64,000 nt of DNA from JARLGU01 sp036504535 (GCA_036504535.1 DASXUY010000005.1:45427-109426), one strand, 5' to 3'; shown: positions 49,068-58,095, counted from the first letter of the stretch. Notes: generated by a model from the sequence alone, not told the origin. Numbers and translations are program-made.

Positions 49068-49419
49068 GAGATTCCCTTGTCGTTTCACGGTTCAAAACAG
49101 TATGGGAATGTGGGCAGTGGAAAGCATCCGCGCATCAACGTATTTCGCTGTGATGCCAGATTTTGCAGTCCATCGTATTCAATCGAAGATTATTGATTAC
49201 CAATGAACGAATATCGAAGACTTGCGAAATAGGTACGTGGATGGGAGGACGAGGGAGGCTATCGATGGGCAATCCCGGCCAACTCGCCCATCCTTCTGCA
49301 TAGTTTCGATATTGGGCATGCAGATACCGAACCACGCTGTAGTAAACGTACCGAACTTCTCCGCGCAAGCTACCCGCGAGGTTGGTCCATGATCGTTTAC
49401 GTTGAGGTGAACGATAATA
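49068..49419. other. intergenic stretch, no supported gene
   Basis: About 350 bases upstream of the membrane-anchored protein gene. I see no open frame with a ribosome-binding site and no clear promoter pair. It ends at the terminator of the GH63-like gene. Confidence 0.5.
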
Positions 49420-49446
49420 GCCCTGAGTCAATCTTTGACTCAGGGC
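49420..49446 (-). terminator. terminator GCCCTGAGTCAA type, copy 2
   Basis: GCCCTGAGTCAA (49420-49431) pairs with TTGACTCAGGGC (49435-49446). On the minus strand it is followed by TATTATCGTTC, 36 bases after the GH63-like stop. Its stem is nearly identical to the terminator at 48038. Confidence 0.85.
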
Positions 49447-49481
49447 CGCGATGTGGCAATTAACTTACTGTAGACAAACGA

Positions 49482-51359
49482 TTACAATCCCGCTTCCATC
49501 AGCGCAACCATCCCGAGGAGGCCACCCCAGTGGTAAAACGGGTCGCTGTTGTGGACGTCGCAGCCTTCGCCGGTTTCGGCGTTGTAGTTTTCGTGGACAT
49601 GCCGGTGCGAGCGCCATTCCTTGAGCAGCAGCGCTTCGGATTTCGCGGCAAAGTCGCGGCGAATACCGGGCAGGTCGTAGTGCTGCAGACCCACGTAGAC
49701 CAGGAAGTTCATCGGCGCCCAAATTCGGCCGCGCCAATAGGTGTTGTCCTTGTACGCAGGATCGTCGCGCGAGATCGACGGCAGCACCCATTCGCCCCAG
49801 AACTCGGATTCGTTGAGCAGGTGCTCGTTGACGATCCGCTCGGCTTGCGCGGGCGACGCTACCCGTCCCAGCATGGCGTAGAAATTAGTAGGCGATATTC
49901 GGCGGGAGAGCTTATCGGTGTCGGTGCGTCGGTTGTAGTAGAAGCCGTCTTCCTCGCTCCACAGCCGTACACAATGGCCGCGATAGCGATCAGCACGCGC
50001 ACGCAACTCGCCCTCTTCGCGGCGCCCAAGCACCTTTGCGATATCCGCCAAGCAGTCGCAGTCCCAGATGTACAACCCGGTAAGGCCGACATCGGCTAGC
50101 TCGAGCAGATGACTGGTCTTGTTGACCGGGATGTCATCGTACATCGGCGAGTTGTCCAGCCCCGACTCCAGCGCCGCGCCGTATGTATTGCCGACGCCCT
50201 CGGTTTCCCAAAAGTTACCGACTCGAGGCTCATATGGTTGGCTCCCCCAGGAAAGCAGACCGCCGTTATCCCGCTTGTCTGCCCACCAGCGGTTCCATGC
50301 CAGAAGGTCATCGAAAAGCAACTCCAGCAGCCATTTGTCGCCAAACTTCCGGAATAGCTCCAGCACGACGTACGATCCGACAGGCGGCTGTGACCGGTCT
50401 CGGCTTGCAGATCCGTAGGCCGTACTGAAATTGGGCACGAATCCAAGCTTGAGCGGCGGTGTCCCATCCCCCGTCGGCACATCTTCCCAAATCATCTGCT
50501 GCACGATTTCGATCGCGTTTGCGTAAGCCAAATCCTTTGAATCAATCGAGGCGAGCAGTCCAGCAAAGAATGTGTCCCAGCAAAAGAGCACCCATCCGCC
50601 TTCGCGAACGCTCCACGTGCGCGAGACCGGGCTTATCACGCGGTCTCGGGACGGCTCGTAGATCGTGTCCCACGCCAGGCAGCTCTGGATGGCATCATAG
50701 GCGTCGCCGTGGCGTCCGAATGCAGAGCGCCTGCGATGCTGCTCGGCGCGGCGCGTGATAATGGCAGCCTGAATCTCTGAGATCGAACGCCGACGCCCCG
50801 TCGAAAGGCCAATCTCCTCGGTCAGCGGGACGGCAAGGTAGGCCGCTTGGGCCGGGATGTTGTACTCCTCGACAGGCTCGCCGGTGATATACGCAGAGAC
50901 TGTCTCCTCGCCCACATGCCCTACCAGCGTGTCCCCTACCCTTCGGACGCACCCAGCGCGGTTCCACAATAGCCCTGCCTCAATCACGAGCGCGGGCGGC
51001 TTGATTGGATTCTTGGTAGGCGTGATGAGCACGACAAGATCCTTGCCATCGTGGGCGGACTCGACGCGCAAGTCGCTGCCCTTCCAGCTCAGAGTAAGAT
51101 CCGTGTAGCTTCCGTCAGTGGCGTGTGCGCCAGGGCGGACGGTTTCACGACCGATGAGGGTCTCCTTGAGGTAGCTGCCGTCAGCATACGAGAAGAGAGC
51201 CAGATTGAGAGCAAATCCGCCGCGCGAGTCGTTGTCGCCCGTCGTCTCGCTTTCTTCGTCGGGCTTGTCTCCAAGCCAAACGTGCGAAAGAACGCTGCGA
51301 ACGTTCCACGTGTTCCATCCTGACCCGAGGCGACGCTTAAGTTGTGAGTACTGTTCCAT
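49482..51359 (-). CDS. GH63-like alpha-glucosidase / mannosylglycerate hydrolase-type enzyme
   Basis: A 625-residue protein with an N-terminal beta-sandwich (about 1-190) and an (alpha/alpha)6 barrel (about 200-625), the GH63 clan-G layout. Family blocks: VLFCWDTFFAGLLAS (the Asp is the usual acid position), LGFVPNFSTAYG, ETEGVGNTYGAALESGLDNSPMYDD in two pieces, YWRGRIWAPMNFLVYVGL, and HENYNAETGEG near the C-terminus, where the base is found. Substrates in the family include alpha-glucosides, trehalose-like sugars and mannosylglycerate; I cannot choose. There is no signal peptide, so it is probably cytoplasmic. Monocistronic with its own terminator. Confidence 0.85.
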   Translation of the reverse strand: MEQYSQLKRRLGSGWNTWNVRSVLSHVWLGDKPDEESETTGDNDSRGGFALNLALFSYADGSYLKETLIGRETVRPGAHATDGSYTDLTLSWKGSDLRVESAHDGKDLVVLITPTKNPIKPPALVIEAGLLWNRAGCVRRVGDTLVGHVGEETVSAYITGEPVEEYNIPAQAAYLAVPLTEEIGLSTGRRRSISEIQAAIITRRAEQHRRRSAFGRHGDAYDAIQSCLAWDTIYEPSRDRVISPVSRTWSVREGGWVLFCWDTFFAGLLASIDSKDLAYANAIEIVQQMIWEDVPTGDGTPPLKLGFVPNFSTAYGSASRDRSQPPVGSYVVLELFRKFGDKWLLELLFDDLLAWNRWWADKRDNGGLLSWGSQPYEPRVGNFWETEGVGNTYGAALESGLDNSPMYDDIPVNKTSHLLELADVGLTGLYIWDCDCLADIAKVLGRREEGELRARADRYRGHCVRLWSEEDGFYYNRRTDTDKLSRRISPTNFYAMLGRVASPAQAERIVNEHLLNESEFWGEWVLPSISRDDPAYKDNTYWRGRIWAPMNFLVYVGLQHYDLPGIRRDFAAKSEALLLKEWRSHRHVHENYNAETGEGCDVHNSDPFYHWGGLLGMVALMEAGL

Positions 51360-52137
51360 TCGATCTTCCTATTCGCCGCCTCGGTCTCAAACTCCTGTCT
51401 GAGCACGAATCCGAGGGCTCAAAAATGAACTAAAAAAGATTGTTAAATGTTGGTTAAGACTCCGCCAAAGCGGGGAATAACGTTATCAGAGGTGATTGAT
51501 AGGCAGCCATTACTGCTCAATGGTAACTTAAAAATACCAAGCGCCCCGCTAAGATCACAACGGAGATCAATTCGAGATCGCGACAGTGATCAATCAAATA
51601 AACCGTAACGTCTTGGGGCATCTCCGCAGTAGGCAGTCAACTTCCGACACATGAAGCAAATCGGCACCCGGGCGAAGTGACAGGCAGTTTGGCCGCGATC
51701 CGAAGGTTATTGTGGCGTATCGACGGCGCTTTGTACGCAAGGCAGGTCCGTTCCGCCACCAGCCAGACCGCGCTACACGGTTCAAATCAATATCGCATGC
51801 GAACAGTGCTTGTCAGCATCCGTCCAAATACGATCGAGAAGGAGGGTTGATGGTAGTAGACGATCCTAGTTACTTCCGACCGGCAGGACTTTCTAGCCTG
51901 CAGCGCCCCACGGTGGCTGCCGCGCCCTGCCAAAGACCCGAGTCAACGTTGAGCGACATCGTGTTGCAGGTTCCGCGCCGCTAGATGAGCTTTGGGCTCC
52001 AGCTAAACCGACAAAAGGACTGACAAGTCAGTCGATGCGTCTTGATCAATGACGCGGTTTGGAATTGCAGTGGCGCCGTGCTAGTTTCCGATTTTCGTCA
52101 GGCGTTGAGTGATCACAACCTCATATTTTCATACGTG
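51360..52137. other. gene-poor stretch with one weak small-ORF candidate
   Basis: About 780 bases without a recognisable gene. It holds the small ORF at 51850, the palindrome GACTGAC-AA-GTCAGTC (52018-52033) and ends at an intrinsic-terminator-like hairpin, so a short transcript on the plus strand is possible. Confidence 0.4.
51850..51984 (+). CDS. candidate small protein, 44 aa
   Basis: An ATG at 51850 is preceded by a strong AAGGAGGG (spacing about 3-5 bases), and the frame gives MVVDDPSYFRPAGLSSLQ...LQVPRR. No homology is recognised; the frame is also open upstream to 51712. Only the ribosome-binding site supports it. A terminator-like hairpin lies 150 bases downstream. Confidence 0.25.
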   Translation: MVVDDPSYFRPAGLSSLQRPTVAAAPCQRPESTLSDIVLQVPRR

Positions 52138-52164
52138 CAGGGGAGCCTCGATCAAGGCTCCCCT
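52138..52164 (+). terminator. terminator-like hairpin
   Basis: CAGGGGAGCC (52138-52147) and GGCTCCCCTG (52155-52164) form a perfect 10-bp stem, then TCGTCGTTT. No annotated gene ends just before it, so it may end a small transcript. Confidence 0.55.
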
Positions 52165-52206
52165 GTCGTCGTTTGAGTGGTCGACGTGGGCGGGAAGTGC
52201 GGAAGA

Positions 52207-52257
52207 ACCTCATCCCCAGCCCTTCTCCTAGGATAAGGAGAAGGGAGCCAGAAGGAC
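52207..52257 (+). repeat. interspersed hairpin repeat, ACCTCATCCCC type
   Basis: ACCTCATCCCCAGCCCTTCT is identical to 37648-37667; CCTTCTCCTAGGATAAGGAGAAGG then forms a hairpin, and GCCAGAAGGAC follows as in the related element at 37833. Confidence 0.75.
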
Positions 52258-52304
52258 TGCTGGCCACAGACTACCTCACCTAGCCAGACGACTGGCCCAC
52301 GCCC

Positions 52305-52333
52305 GGCCCCTCTCCTGGGAAAGGAGAGGGGTG
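52305..52333 (+). repeat. interspersed hairpin repeat, CCCCTCTCC type, short copy
   Basis: GGCCCCTCTCCTGGGAAAGG followed by AGAGGGG forms a hairpin of the same family as 37833 and 53875. Confidence 0.65.
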
Positions 52334-52357
52334 AAACACGGGATTAGGGCGGCGCAG

Positions 52358-53371
52358 CTAGTGCGTGAACATCGCCGCAAACTCGGAGAGGGCCCGCACA
52401 TTGTCGAGCGGCGTATCGCGGCACAGCTCGCATCCGGCAGCGACGATGTACTTCGGGGTCGCCTCGCGTCGGCATGCAGACAGCGCCACGTGCACGTCCG
52501 CCGTGGTCCCGTTGCGGATCACTCGCACCGGGTCAAGGTTACCGGCGAGCACCTGGTTTGGTCCCATCTGATTGCGCGCGCTGTAGAACGGCACCAGAAA
52601 GTCGACGTCCACAAGGTCGCACCCGAGCGTTCCAATCTCCTTCAGCGACCGACGCGTATCACCGCAAATGTGCAGCCGAACCGTGGCGCCCATTTCGTGA
52701 ATGGCGTCGACCAGCCGCTTCTCGTACGGCCAGACAAACTCTTCGTAGACTGTTGGGCCAACGAGTGACGCGGCCGCGTCGCCAATGCCAATCTGATCGG
52801 CGCCAGCATCCACCTGCTTCTTTGCGAATGAGATGGCCAGCGTGACCAGGTAATCAAAAAGGTCGCGTATGAAGTTGGGATCGTCGTAGAAGTCGAGCAT
52901 CATCGTGTTGATGCCGCGCAGGTCAGCCGCCTCCGCACAGGGGCCCTCGACCCATCCTTCAATCAGCTTTTCGCCAGCCAGACGCTTCTTGAACTCCGCA
53001 ATAGCGGCCACTCGGTTCTCCATGCGCTTGCCGAATATGGTATCGGGCGACGGCAACTTGAGCAGCGTCGCCGAATCCGCCAGCAGCGCCTGCTCTTCGA
53101 CGATGGCGCACGGCTGGTTGTCGAACCATGCCAATGTAGCGCCGCAATCAGCCGCTTCCACCGCCGGGTCGGACATGGTGTTGACGTAGTCGAAGCCGAA
53201 CTCGTCAGCTACTCGAAGCTGCCCTTCAACCTGGACGCGGTAATCGGTAGAGTAGTCGATGTACCGCGCACCGATCCGGTCGGCGGCGAACATCATCGTG
53301 ATCGGCATGCACGGCAGTCGATCGACTGGCTCCCCACGGAGCATTGCAAGTGCGCGCTCTCGTCCTGTCAT
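52358..53371 (-). CDS. UroD-family methyltransferase-like protein (MtaA type)
   Basis: A 337-residue TIM-barrel protein: RERALAMLRGEPVDRLPCMP start, GYVNTMSDP-like DYVNTMSDPAVEAADCGA, GWVEGPCAEAADLRG, GDAAASLVGPTVYEEFVWPYEKRL, then the zinc-site residues His and Cys in VRLHICGDTRRSL and Cys in AAGCELCRDTPLDN. This His-x-Cys...Cys arrangement marks corrinoid or thiol methyltransferases such as MtaA/MtbA rather than true uroporphyrinogen decarboxylase. The methyl donor and acceptor are unknown, and no corrinoid protein gene is adjacent. It is a distant paralog of the gene at 30236, which lacks these Cys. Single gene. Confidence 0.85.
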   Translation of the reverse strand: MTGRERALAMLRGEPVDRLPCMPITMMFAADRIGARYIDYSTDYRVQVEGQLRVADEFGFDYVNTMSDPAVEAADCGATLAWFDNQPCAIVEEQALLADSATLLKLPSPDTIFGKRMENRVAAIAEFKKRLAGEKLIEGWVEGPCAEAADLRGINTMMLDFYDDPNFIRDLFDYLVTLAISFAKKQVDAGADQIGIGDAAASLVGPTVYEEFVWPYEKRLVDAIHEMGATVRLHICGDTRRSLKEIGTLGCDLVDVDFLVPFYSARNQMGPNQVLAGNLDPVRVIRNGTTADVHVALSACRREATPKYIVAAGCELCRDTPLDNVRALSEFAAMFTH

Positions 53372-53537
53372 CGTAGTATCCTCAATTCAGCGCATCATAA
53401 GACGCGCCATCACAGCTTCAAGACATGGTTCTAAGAGATTATGGACGAATGGGCCATGCCGGTTGTCGGCTTAATTGCTGGTTTTTGAAAAATGGATCGT
53501 CCCAAGCAAGCTGCCCAGTGACGGGTGATGTGGGAGT

Positions 53538-53613
53538 TGGTGCCCCGTGCAGGGCTCGAACCTGCGGCCCCCCGCTTAGAAGGCGGGTGCTCTGTCCGCT
53601 GAGCTAACGGGGC
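53538..53613 (-). tRNA. tRNA-Arg (anticodon UCU)
   Basis: A complete cloverleaf on the minus strand: acceptor GCCCCGT/ACGGGGC, the D-arm with TAGCTCAGCGG, anticodon loop CTTCTAA giving UCU (reads AGA), T-arm with GGTTCGAGCC, discriminator A and an encoded CCA. Confidence 0.95.
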
Positions 53614-53684
53614 GTACCGATAGCGGACCTTTGCGCGTATGAGACGCGCATCCCTCGCCAGCGTAGGCCGCGAGGCAGGGTATT

Positions 53685-53758
53685 TGGAGCGGGAGACGGG
53701 AATCGAACCCGCGCCACCTGCTTGGAAGGCAGGAGCTCTACCATTGAGCTACTCCCGC
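53685..53758 (-). tRNA. tRNA-Gly (anticodon UCC)
   Basis: A complete cloverleaf on the minus strand: acceptor GCGGGAG/CTCCCGC, AGCTCAATGGTAGAGC D-arm, anticodon loop CTTCCAA giving UCC (reads GGA), T-arm GGTTCGATTCC, discriminator T and encoded CCA. It lies 71 bases upstream of the tRNA-Arg on the same strand; they may be transcribed together. Confidence 0.95.
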
Positions 53759-53874
53759 ATGCCCTGGACTTTACGTCGCGCTTATTATACTTACTTCCCT
53801 GCAGGCGTGTCAACCCGAAGGGGCTCGCCTGTTCACGATTCTGGCCAGCAAAAGAACCCACTGCCTCGCGGGAG

Positions 53875-53925
53875 ACCTCACCCCCTGGCCCCCTCTCCTT
53901 GGAAAGGCGAGGGGGAATCAGATGG
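53875..53925 (+). repeat. interspersed hairpin repeat, CCCCTCTCC type
   Basis: ACCTCACCCCCTGGCCCCC, then TCTCCTTGGAAAGGCGAGGGG, then a short AT-richer end. It matches the reverse complement of 37833-37883 in block order. Confidence 0.75.
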
Positions 53926-54008
53926 ACGGAGGCGATGGACTTGCCTGTTTCTACTATGGTAAGGTACACAACCGCTGAGTAGTCAGTTGCTGCGCACTCT
54001 ATTGCGCA

Positions 54009-55604
54009 TTAGCTCTTTGCGACTGCGGTCGCAGGGCGCTCGATCTCTAGCGGGACGCCGAACGCTTTCTTGAACACGTCGGTGTGCCCCTCCACGGCCC
54101 AGAGCTCCAGCGATGTGTCGGCATCGTTCACTGTGTCCATGGTCAAATGCACCGGTCCGCCCTTACGGCGCTGGGTCAGCTTGACATCCAGGATGCTCGC
54201 CAGGTGGCCCCGGTCGAGAGCCTCAGCAAGGCGCAGGCAGCAGCTGAGGACGCGGACGGCGTACTGTTGCTTTTCGTTGAGGTGCGCATACTGCACATGG
54301 CGCTTGCGCGGCGCAGCCTTGCGGTGGTAATAGGCGATTTGCGCCGTGATCTCGATCTCGATGTCGTTGAAACCGAGAAGCTCTGAGTTTCGGATCAGGT
54401 AGTACGAGTGCTGGTGGTGGTTCGTGTGCGACACAAAGAACCCGCAATCGTGCAAAATTGCGGCGTAGGCGAGTAGTTCGCGCGACGATGTGAGATCGTG
54501 CAGGCCAAGCGCGGATGTCTGATCGAACAGCGACAGGGACAGCTTCTCGATATGCTCGGCGTGGGCCATGTCGACGCCGCATTTGCGCGCCAGTGCATTC
54601 GCCGACCGGTCGCGGACACTGTCGTCCTGTATAGTCAGCCCCCCACCCTCTTCACGGGTGAGGTAGTCGACGACAATCCCTTCACGCAGCCCACGGTCGC
54701 TGATAAAGATGCTCATCGCGCCGACCGTCTCCATGATGGTCTGCAAGATCGCGGCGCCACCGACGATAATCTCGGCGCGCTCGGGAGTGAGCCCTGGTAC
54801 TTTGCGGCGCTCTTCGGCGGTCATACGGCAAAGCTGTTGCGTGAGCGCTTGCAGGTCGGCCAGCTTCAACTCGAAGTTACGCATGGTCGGGGGAGCGTCG
54901 CCGAGCGGCCTTGCCTTGCGCGCCACTACTTCGGCGAGGCTCATGATTGTGCCCGATGAGCCATACATGTGTCTGAAGCCATGCAGCGCGATCTCGCGTG
55001 CTGCGGGCGCAAGGGTGCTACGCACCTGCTTCTGCAGCTTGGCCCAAAGCGCGGGGCTGACTGGCTCTGCCGGGTTCTCCAGCAGCATGTTCGTGATCCG
55101 GATGGCGCCGAGCTTCAAGCTGTCGAGGAACAGGTAGTTGCGTGCGTCGCCAACAACCAGCTCCGAGCTACCGCCGCCGATGTCGAGAAACAGAGCATTC
55201 TCGCCAGCGGGCACGTCGATGCCGCTACGGATGCCAAGGTAGATCAGACGCGCTTCTTCGTGACCCGAGATGACACGCACATCGAGGAAGCCGCTTGTGG
55301 CGTGGCGCACCTCCTGGACGAAATCTTCCTGGTTTTCAGCTTCGCGCGACGCCGCCGTTGCCAGCGCGACGACCTCTTCGGCACCGTAGCCTTTCGCGAT
55401 TTCGGCAAAACGGGACAACACGCGAACTGCCCGATGCATTGCTGGTGCTGTCAGACGGGCGTGGCCGCCGACGAACTCCCCCTCGCCAAGGCGCACCACC
55501 TCTTTGTGGTTGGCAATGGTCTGCCATGTGCCATCGGGCTGGATGTCCATCACGCCTAAGCGTATCGAGTTCGTTCCAATGTCGAGAGCGGCAAAAAGCG
55601 ACAA
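54009..55604 (-). CDS. ppx: Ppx/GppA phosphatase (exopolyphosphatase) with HD domain
   Basis: A 531-residue member of the Ppx/GppA family, which degrades polyphosphate or converts pppGpp to ppGpp. The ASKHA fold is seen in ALDIGTNSIRLGVMDI, VVALATAASREAEN, ISGHEEARLIYLG, FLDIGGGSSELVVG and YGSSGTIMSLAE. The C-terminal third is an HD-type helical domain (YAAILHDCGFFVSHTNHHQHS, then LRLAEALDRGH), as in long exopolyphosphatases. GAGG lies 6 bases before a TTG at 55604, which I take as the start; a GTG at 55616 is the alternative. It is divergent from the AI-2E transporter gene. Confidence 0.9.
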   Translation of the reverse strand: MSLFAALDIGTNSIRLGVMDIQPDGTWQTIANHKEVVRLGEGEFVGGHARLTAPAMHRAVRVLSRFAEIAKGYGAEEVVALATAASREAENQEDFVQEVRHATSGFLDVRVISGHEEARLIYLGIRSGIDVPAGENALFLDIGGGSSELVVGDARNYLFLDSLKLGAIRITNMLLENPAEPVSPALWAKLQKQVRSTLAPAAREIALHGFRHMYGSSGTIMSLAEVVARKARPLGDAPPTMRNFELKLADLQALTQQLCRMTAEERRKVPGLTPERAEIIVGGAAILQTIMETVGAMSIFISDRGLREGIVVDYLTREEGGGLTIQDDSVRDRSANALARKCGVDMAHAEHIEKLSLSLFDQTSALGLHDLTSSRELLAYAAILHDCGFFVSHTNHHQHSYYLIRNSELLGFNDIEIEITAQIAYYHRKAAPRKRHVQYAHLNEKQQYAVRVLSCCLRLAEALDRGHLASILDVKLTQRRKGGPVHLTMDTVNDADTSLELWAVEGHTDVFKKAFGVPLEIERPATAVAKS

Positions 55605-55729
55605 TATATTCCTCACAACCTATCCAGGAAAACCTGGCAGCCAACCAAAATTGATGTCTCTTATTGTACCGCCTGAAGGCGAGCCAACGGGAGTGGTACA
55701 ATAATCGGCATATAGGAGAACGAGAACCG

Positions 55730-57007
55730 ATGGGCGACACTGGGACACTGGAGCCAAACAACCAACCGACCGATGCCACGTTAGCGATTCCGCCGGTGCT
55801 TGACCAGCCGCCGCGCGTGTATATTCGCATGGGCTACTACGTAGCCCTTGGTGTTGTTCTGCTCGCTATTGTTGTGATCGCAGCCTACAAGTTCGTTGTA
55901 GCGTTTCTCGATGTGTCCACGCCATTCGTCGTCGGCACTATCCTGGCGCTACTGCTAGATCCGGTCACTCACCGCCTCGAACGGAGCGGGCTGAGCCGAC
56001 CGATGGCGATCTTCGTCGTCTTCAGCGCAACAGTCTTTCTCCTGACCGGGCTTGGTTTCCTCGTGATCCCGCGCCTCGTTGAGCAGGTCACCAATTTTGG
56101 CGCATCAACCCCGCAGTATATCGAAAGCCTGCGCAACACGGTGGATACGTGGCTGTCACACCATCGTCATGTCGGACCGGTGCTGCTGCCAAAGAACTCC
56201 ACGGACTTGCTCAGCCAGCTAACCCAGAAGTTCTCCAGCACGGTGCAAGGCTCGGCCGGTAACGTGACCGAACTGCTGAAGGGGTCGGCGACAACGCTTA
56301 TCCAGGCGATCGTGACCCTGATGGTCATGTTCTACATCTTGGCCGATATGGACCGCTTGCGTGGCCGCGCGATCTACCTCGTTCCCAGCAAGTACCGCGG
56401 TATGGCGCAGCTGTTCGGGCGCGATATCGGCAACGTGTTCTCGGACTACCTGCGCGGGCTGCTCATTGTTTGCACAATGTACGGCGTCACCGTCATCGCC
56501 GTGCTCTATGTGCTCGCGATCTTCAAGCACCCTATCGGCGGCTACGCTCTCCTCGCTGGCATCTTCGCGGGCGTGCTCTATTCGGTTCCGTATGTCGGCG
56601 CGATCTCGATTGCGCTGATGACATTCTTCATCGGCTTTACCGCTGGCGGCTGGGTCTTCGGTTGCGTCACCATGGTGGCGGTGCTGACGACCAACCAGAT
56701 CTACGACAATATCATTACCCCCCGAGTAGTCGGCGGCGGTGTCGGCCTCCACCCGGTGGCCGCAATCCTCGCCCTCGCACTTGGCGCCCGGCTCGGTGGC
56801 TTCTGGGGCCTCGTGCTGTCGGTGCCTATCGCCGCAAGTATCCAGGCCATCCTCTTCCGCGTTTTCCCACGCCTCACGAAGCCCACGCCCGACGATTACC
56901 TGCGCAGCGCCGGTGTTGCCAACGGCGACCCGCCCATCCATAAGATCGACGAAACGGTCGAGGAGAAGGCGGCGGACGAAGAAGAGCGAAAGCACCCGCC
57001 GACATAG
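55730..57007 (+). CDS. AI-2E family transporter (PerM/YhhT type)
   Basis: A 425-residue membrane protein. Hydrophobic helices lie at about 29-55, 60-85 and 90-115, then a polar central domain (about 120-200), then VTLMVMFYILADMDRLRG and a cluster of helices from about 240 to 375. The PHPIGG-like KHPIGGYALLAGIFAGVLYSVPYVG, NQIYDNIITPRVVGGGVGLHPVAA and LALALGARLGGFWGLVLSVPIAASIQ blocks are diagnostic of this family. Members export small molecules or exchange Na+/H+; the AI-2 name is historical. Start at 55730, with AGGAGA upstream. Acidic C-terminal tail. A strong terminator follows. Confidence 0.88.
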   Translation: MGDTGTLEPNNQPTDATLAIPPVLDQPPRVYIRMGYYVALGVVLLAIVVIAAYKFVVAFLDVSTPFVVGTILALLLDPVTHRLERSGLSRPMAIFVVFSATVFLLTGLGFLVIPRLVEQVTNFGASTPQYIESLRNTVDTWLSHHRHVGPVLLPKNSTDLLSQLTQKFSSTVQGSAGNVTELLKGSATTLIQAIVTLMVMFYILADMDRLRGRAIYLVPSKYRGMAQLFGRDIGNVFSDYLRGLLIVCTMYGVTVIAVLYVLAIFKHPIGGYALLAGIFAGVLYSVPYVGAISIALMTFFIGFTAGGWVFGCVTMVAVLTTNQIYDNIITPRVVGGGVGLHPVAAILALALGARLGGFWGLVLSVPIAASIQAILFRVFPRLTKPTPDDYLRSAGVANGDPPIHKIDETVEEKAADEEERKHPPT

Positions 57008-57056
57008 GCGCGGGTGCGGTGGGGGTTGCGGCTGGAAGCGCTATGTTTAAATGATA

Positions 57057-57085
57057 AATCCGGTGATTGTTCACCGGATTTTTTT
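57057..57085 (+). terminator. Rho-independent terminator after AI-2E transporter
   Basis: AATCCGGTGA-TTGT-TCACCGGATT followed by TTTTT, 50 bases after the stop. Confidence 0.95.
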
Positions 57086-57207
57086 CGTCGGACAGCGGTG
57101 CCGCGTGAAACTTCGCCGCGAGTTGATCAGCGGAGATCTGTCTCGTCGGAAGATCGTTGGTCGCGAGGCTGTTGGGCGTCTTGCCCCGTTTAGCGTTTTC
57201 AGTGGGG

Positions 57208-57399
57208 TCACTTGCCCTTATGGTTGTGAGAGGCCAATGAGCCGATATAGGCAAGGCCAGCTACGTAGACACACGCAACCAGCCGCTCCACCGCTATATG
57301 ACCATGCAAGGGCTTTATCAACGCCATCCTTAGGATGCACCATAGCATGAGCAGTATAACGATTGGGATATCGCGAGGAGGGAGATTTGAGAATTTCAT
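57208..57399 (-). CDS. small two-helix membrane protein with HGH motif, paralog B
   Basis: A 63-residue protein, MKFSNLPPRD at the start, then a first helix (IPIVILLMLWCILRMALI), a loop LHGHIAVER and a second helix (LVACVYVAGLAYIGSLAS), ending SHNHKGK. It aligns without gaps to the 70-residue protein at 57866-58078, sharing K-x-SN, an LR in helix 1, HGH, ER and GL in helix 2. That conservation supports both as genes. The ATG at 57399 lacks a strong ribosome-binding site. Function unknown; the conserved His pair could bind metal at the membrane face. Confidence 0.6.
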   Translation of the reverse strand: MKFSNLPPRDIPIVILLMLWCILRMALIKPLHGHIAVERLVACVYVAGLAYIGSLASHNHKGK

Positions 57400-57444
57400 G
57401 ATGGGTGAGCGAAAGGTCCACGACACGCACGGTACTAGGAAACG

Positions 57445-57807
57445 CTAGGGAGCAGGCCGACTATTCGTCATAGAGGAAGTGTAATACCTCGTACCATTGG
57501 TCAGGTTGATGACACCCGTCTCTACAGTGTGGTACGGCCCACCGCCAGAAATAGTGTATGTGTAGTCCGCCCATCCTTCGGAATCGACATTGCTAATTTT
57601 CGCGCCTACGTAAAGATCGTAATTGCCACCCGTGCGTAACGTAAAGTGACCGTTATGCGCTGCGATGAACGTCTTCACTTTCGAAAGCCGTGGAGGTTGA
57701 TTCGACGAATTCGCAGCCCGAATTGGGCTGATCGACGTAAGCATGAGCGTGCCTACGACGGCAAGCAATACTGCCATAGCAGTCGTTGTCAGTTGTTTGG
57801 GGGCCAT
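57445..57807 (-). CDS. exported protein of unknown function, 120 aa
   Basis: Signal peptide MAPKQLTTTAMAVLLAVVGT and following hydrophobic residues, with cleavage likely near AANSS. The mature part of about 85 residues is beta-rich and Thr/Ser/Tyr-rich: HFTLRTGGNYDLYVGAKI, DYTYTISGGGPYHTVETGVI, TNGTRYYTSSM. No family is recognised. It lies between the two HGH-motif membrane proteins on the same strand (gaps of 58 and 45 bases), so probably in one operon with them. Confidence 0.6.
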   Translation of the reverse strand: MAPKQLTTTAMAVLLAVVGTLMLTSISPIRAANSSNQPPRLSKVKTFIAAHNGHFTLRTGGNYDLYVGAKISNVDSEGWADYTYTISGGGPYHTVETGVINLTNGTRYYTSSMTNSRPAP

Positions 57808-57865
57808 GGAATGTTTCTCTTTCAGTGTCGATTGGGGGTTGGTTGAAGTTAGTAGTCATGAGTGC

Positions 57866-58078
57866 TCACTTACGATAATACTTGGTTACAAACAACGCGC
57901 ACATTATTCCGAGCCCCCCGATGACGACTATCTCAGCTATGCGTTCGGCTGAAACGTGGCCATGGTCAAGCTGCTCAAGAAGCAGCCTCAGAACCACGTA
58001 TAGCACGAAAATTCCTGTGACCGCCAAGTTACGCCGCGTGAAATTTGAAAGCTTAATGTTTGCCTTTTGACGAGCCAC
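57866..58078 (-). CDS. small two-helix membrane protein with HGH motif, paralog A
   Basis: A 70-residue protein starting with GTG at 58078, 17 bases after the stop of the upstream membrane-protein gene and preceded by AGGAT. N-terminus MARQKANIKLSNFTRRN, helix 1 LAVTGIFVLYVVLRLLL, loop DHGHVSAER, helix 2 IAEIVVIGGLGIMCALFV, end TKYYRK. It is a paralog of 57208-57399. The frame is open much further upstream, but that part overlaps the preceding gene in another frame and reads as noise. Function unknown. Confidence 0.65.
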   Translation of the reverse strand: MARQKANIKLSNFTRRNLAVTGIFVLYVVLRLLLEQLDHGHVSAERIAEIVVIGGLGIMCALFVTKYYRK

Positions 58079-58095
58079 GGGTTTGGCGATCCTAG

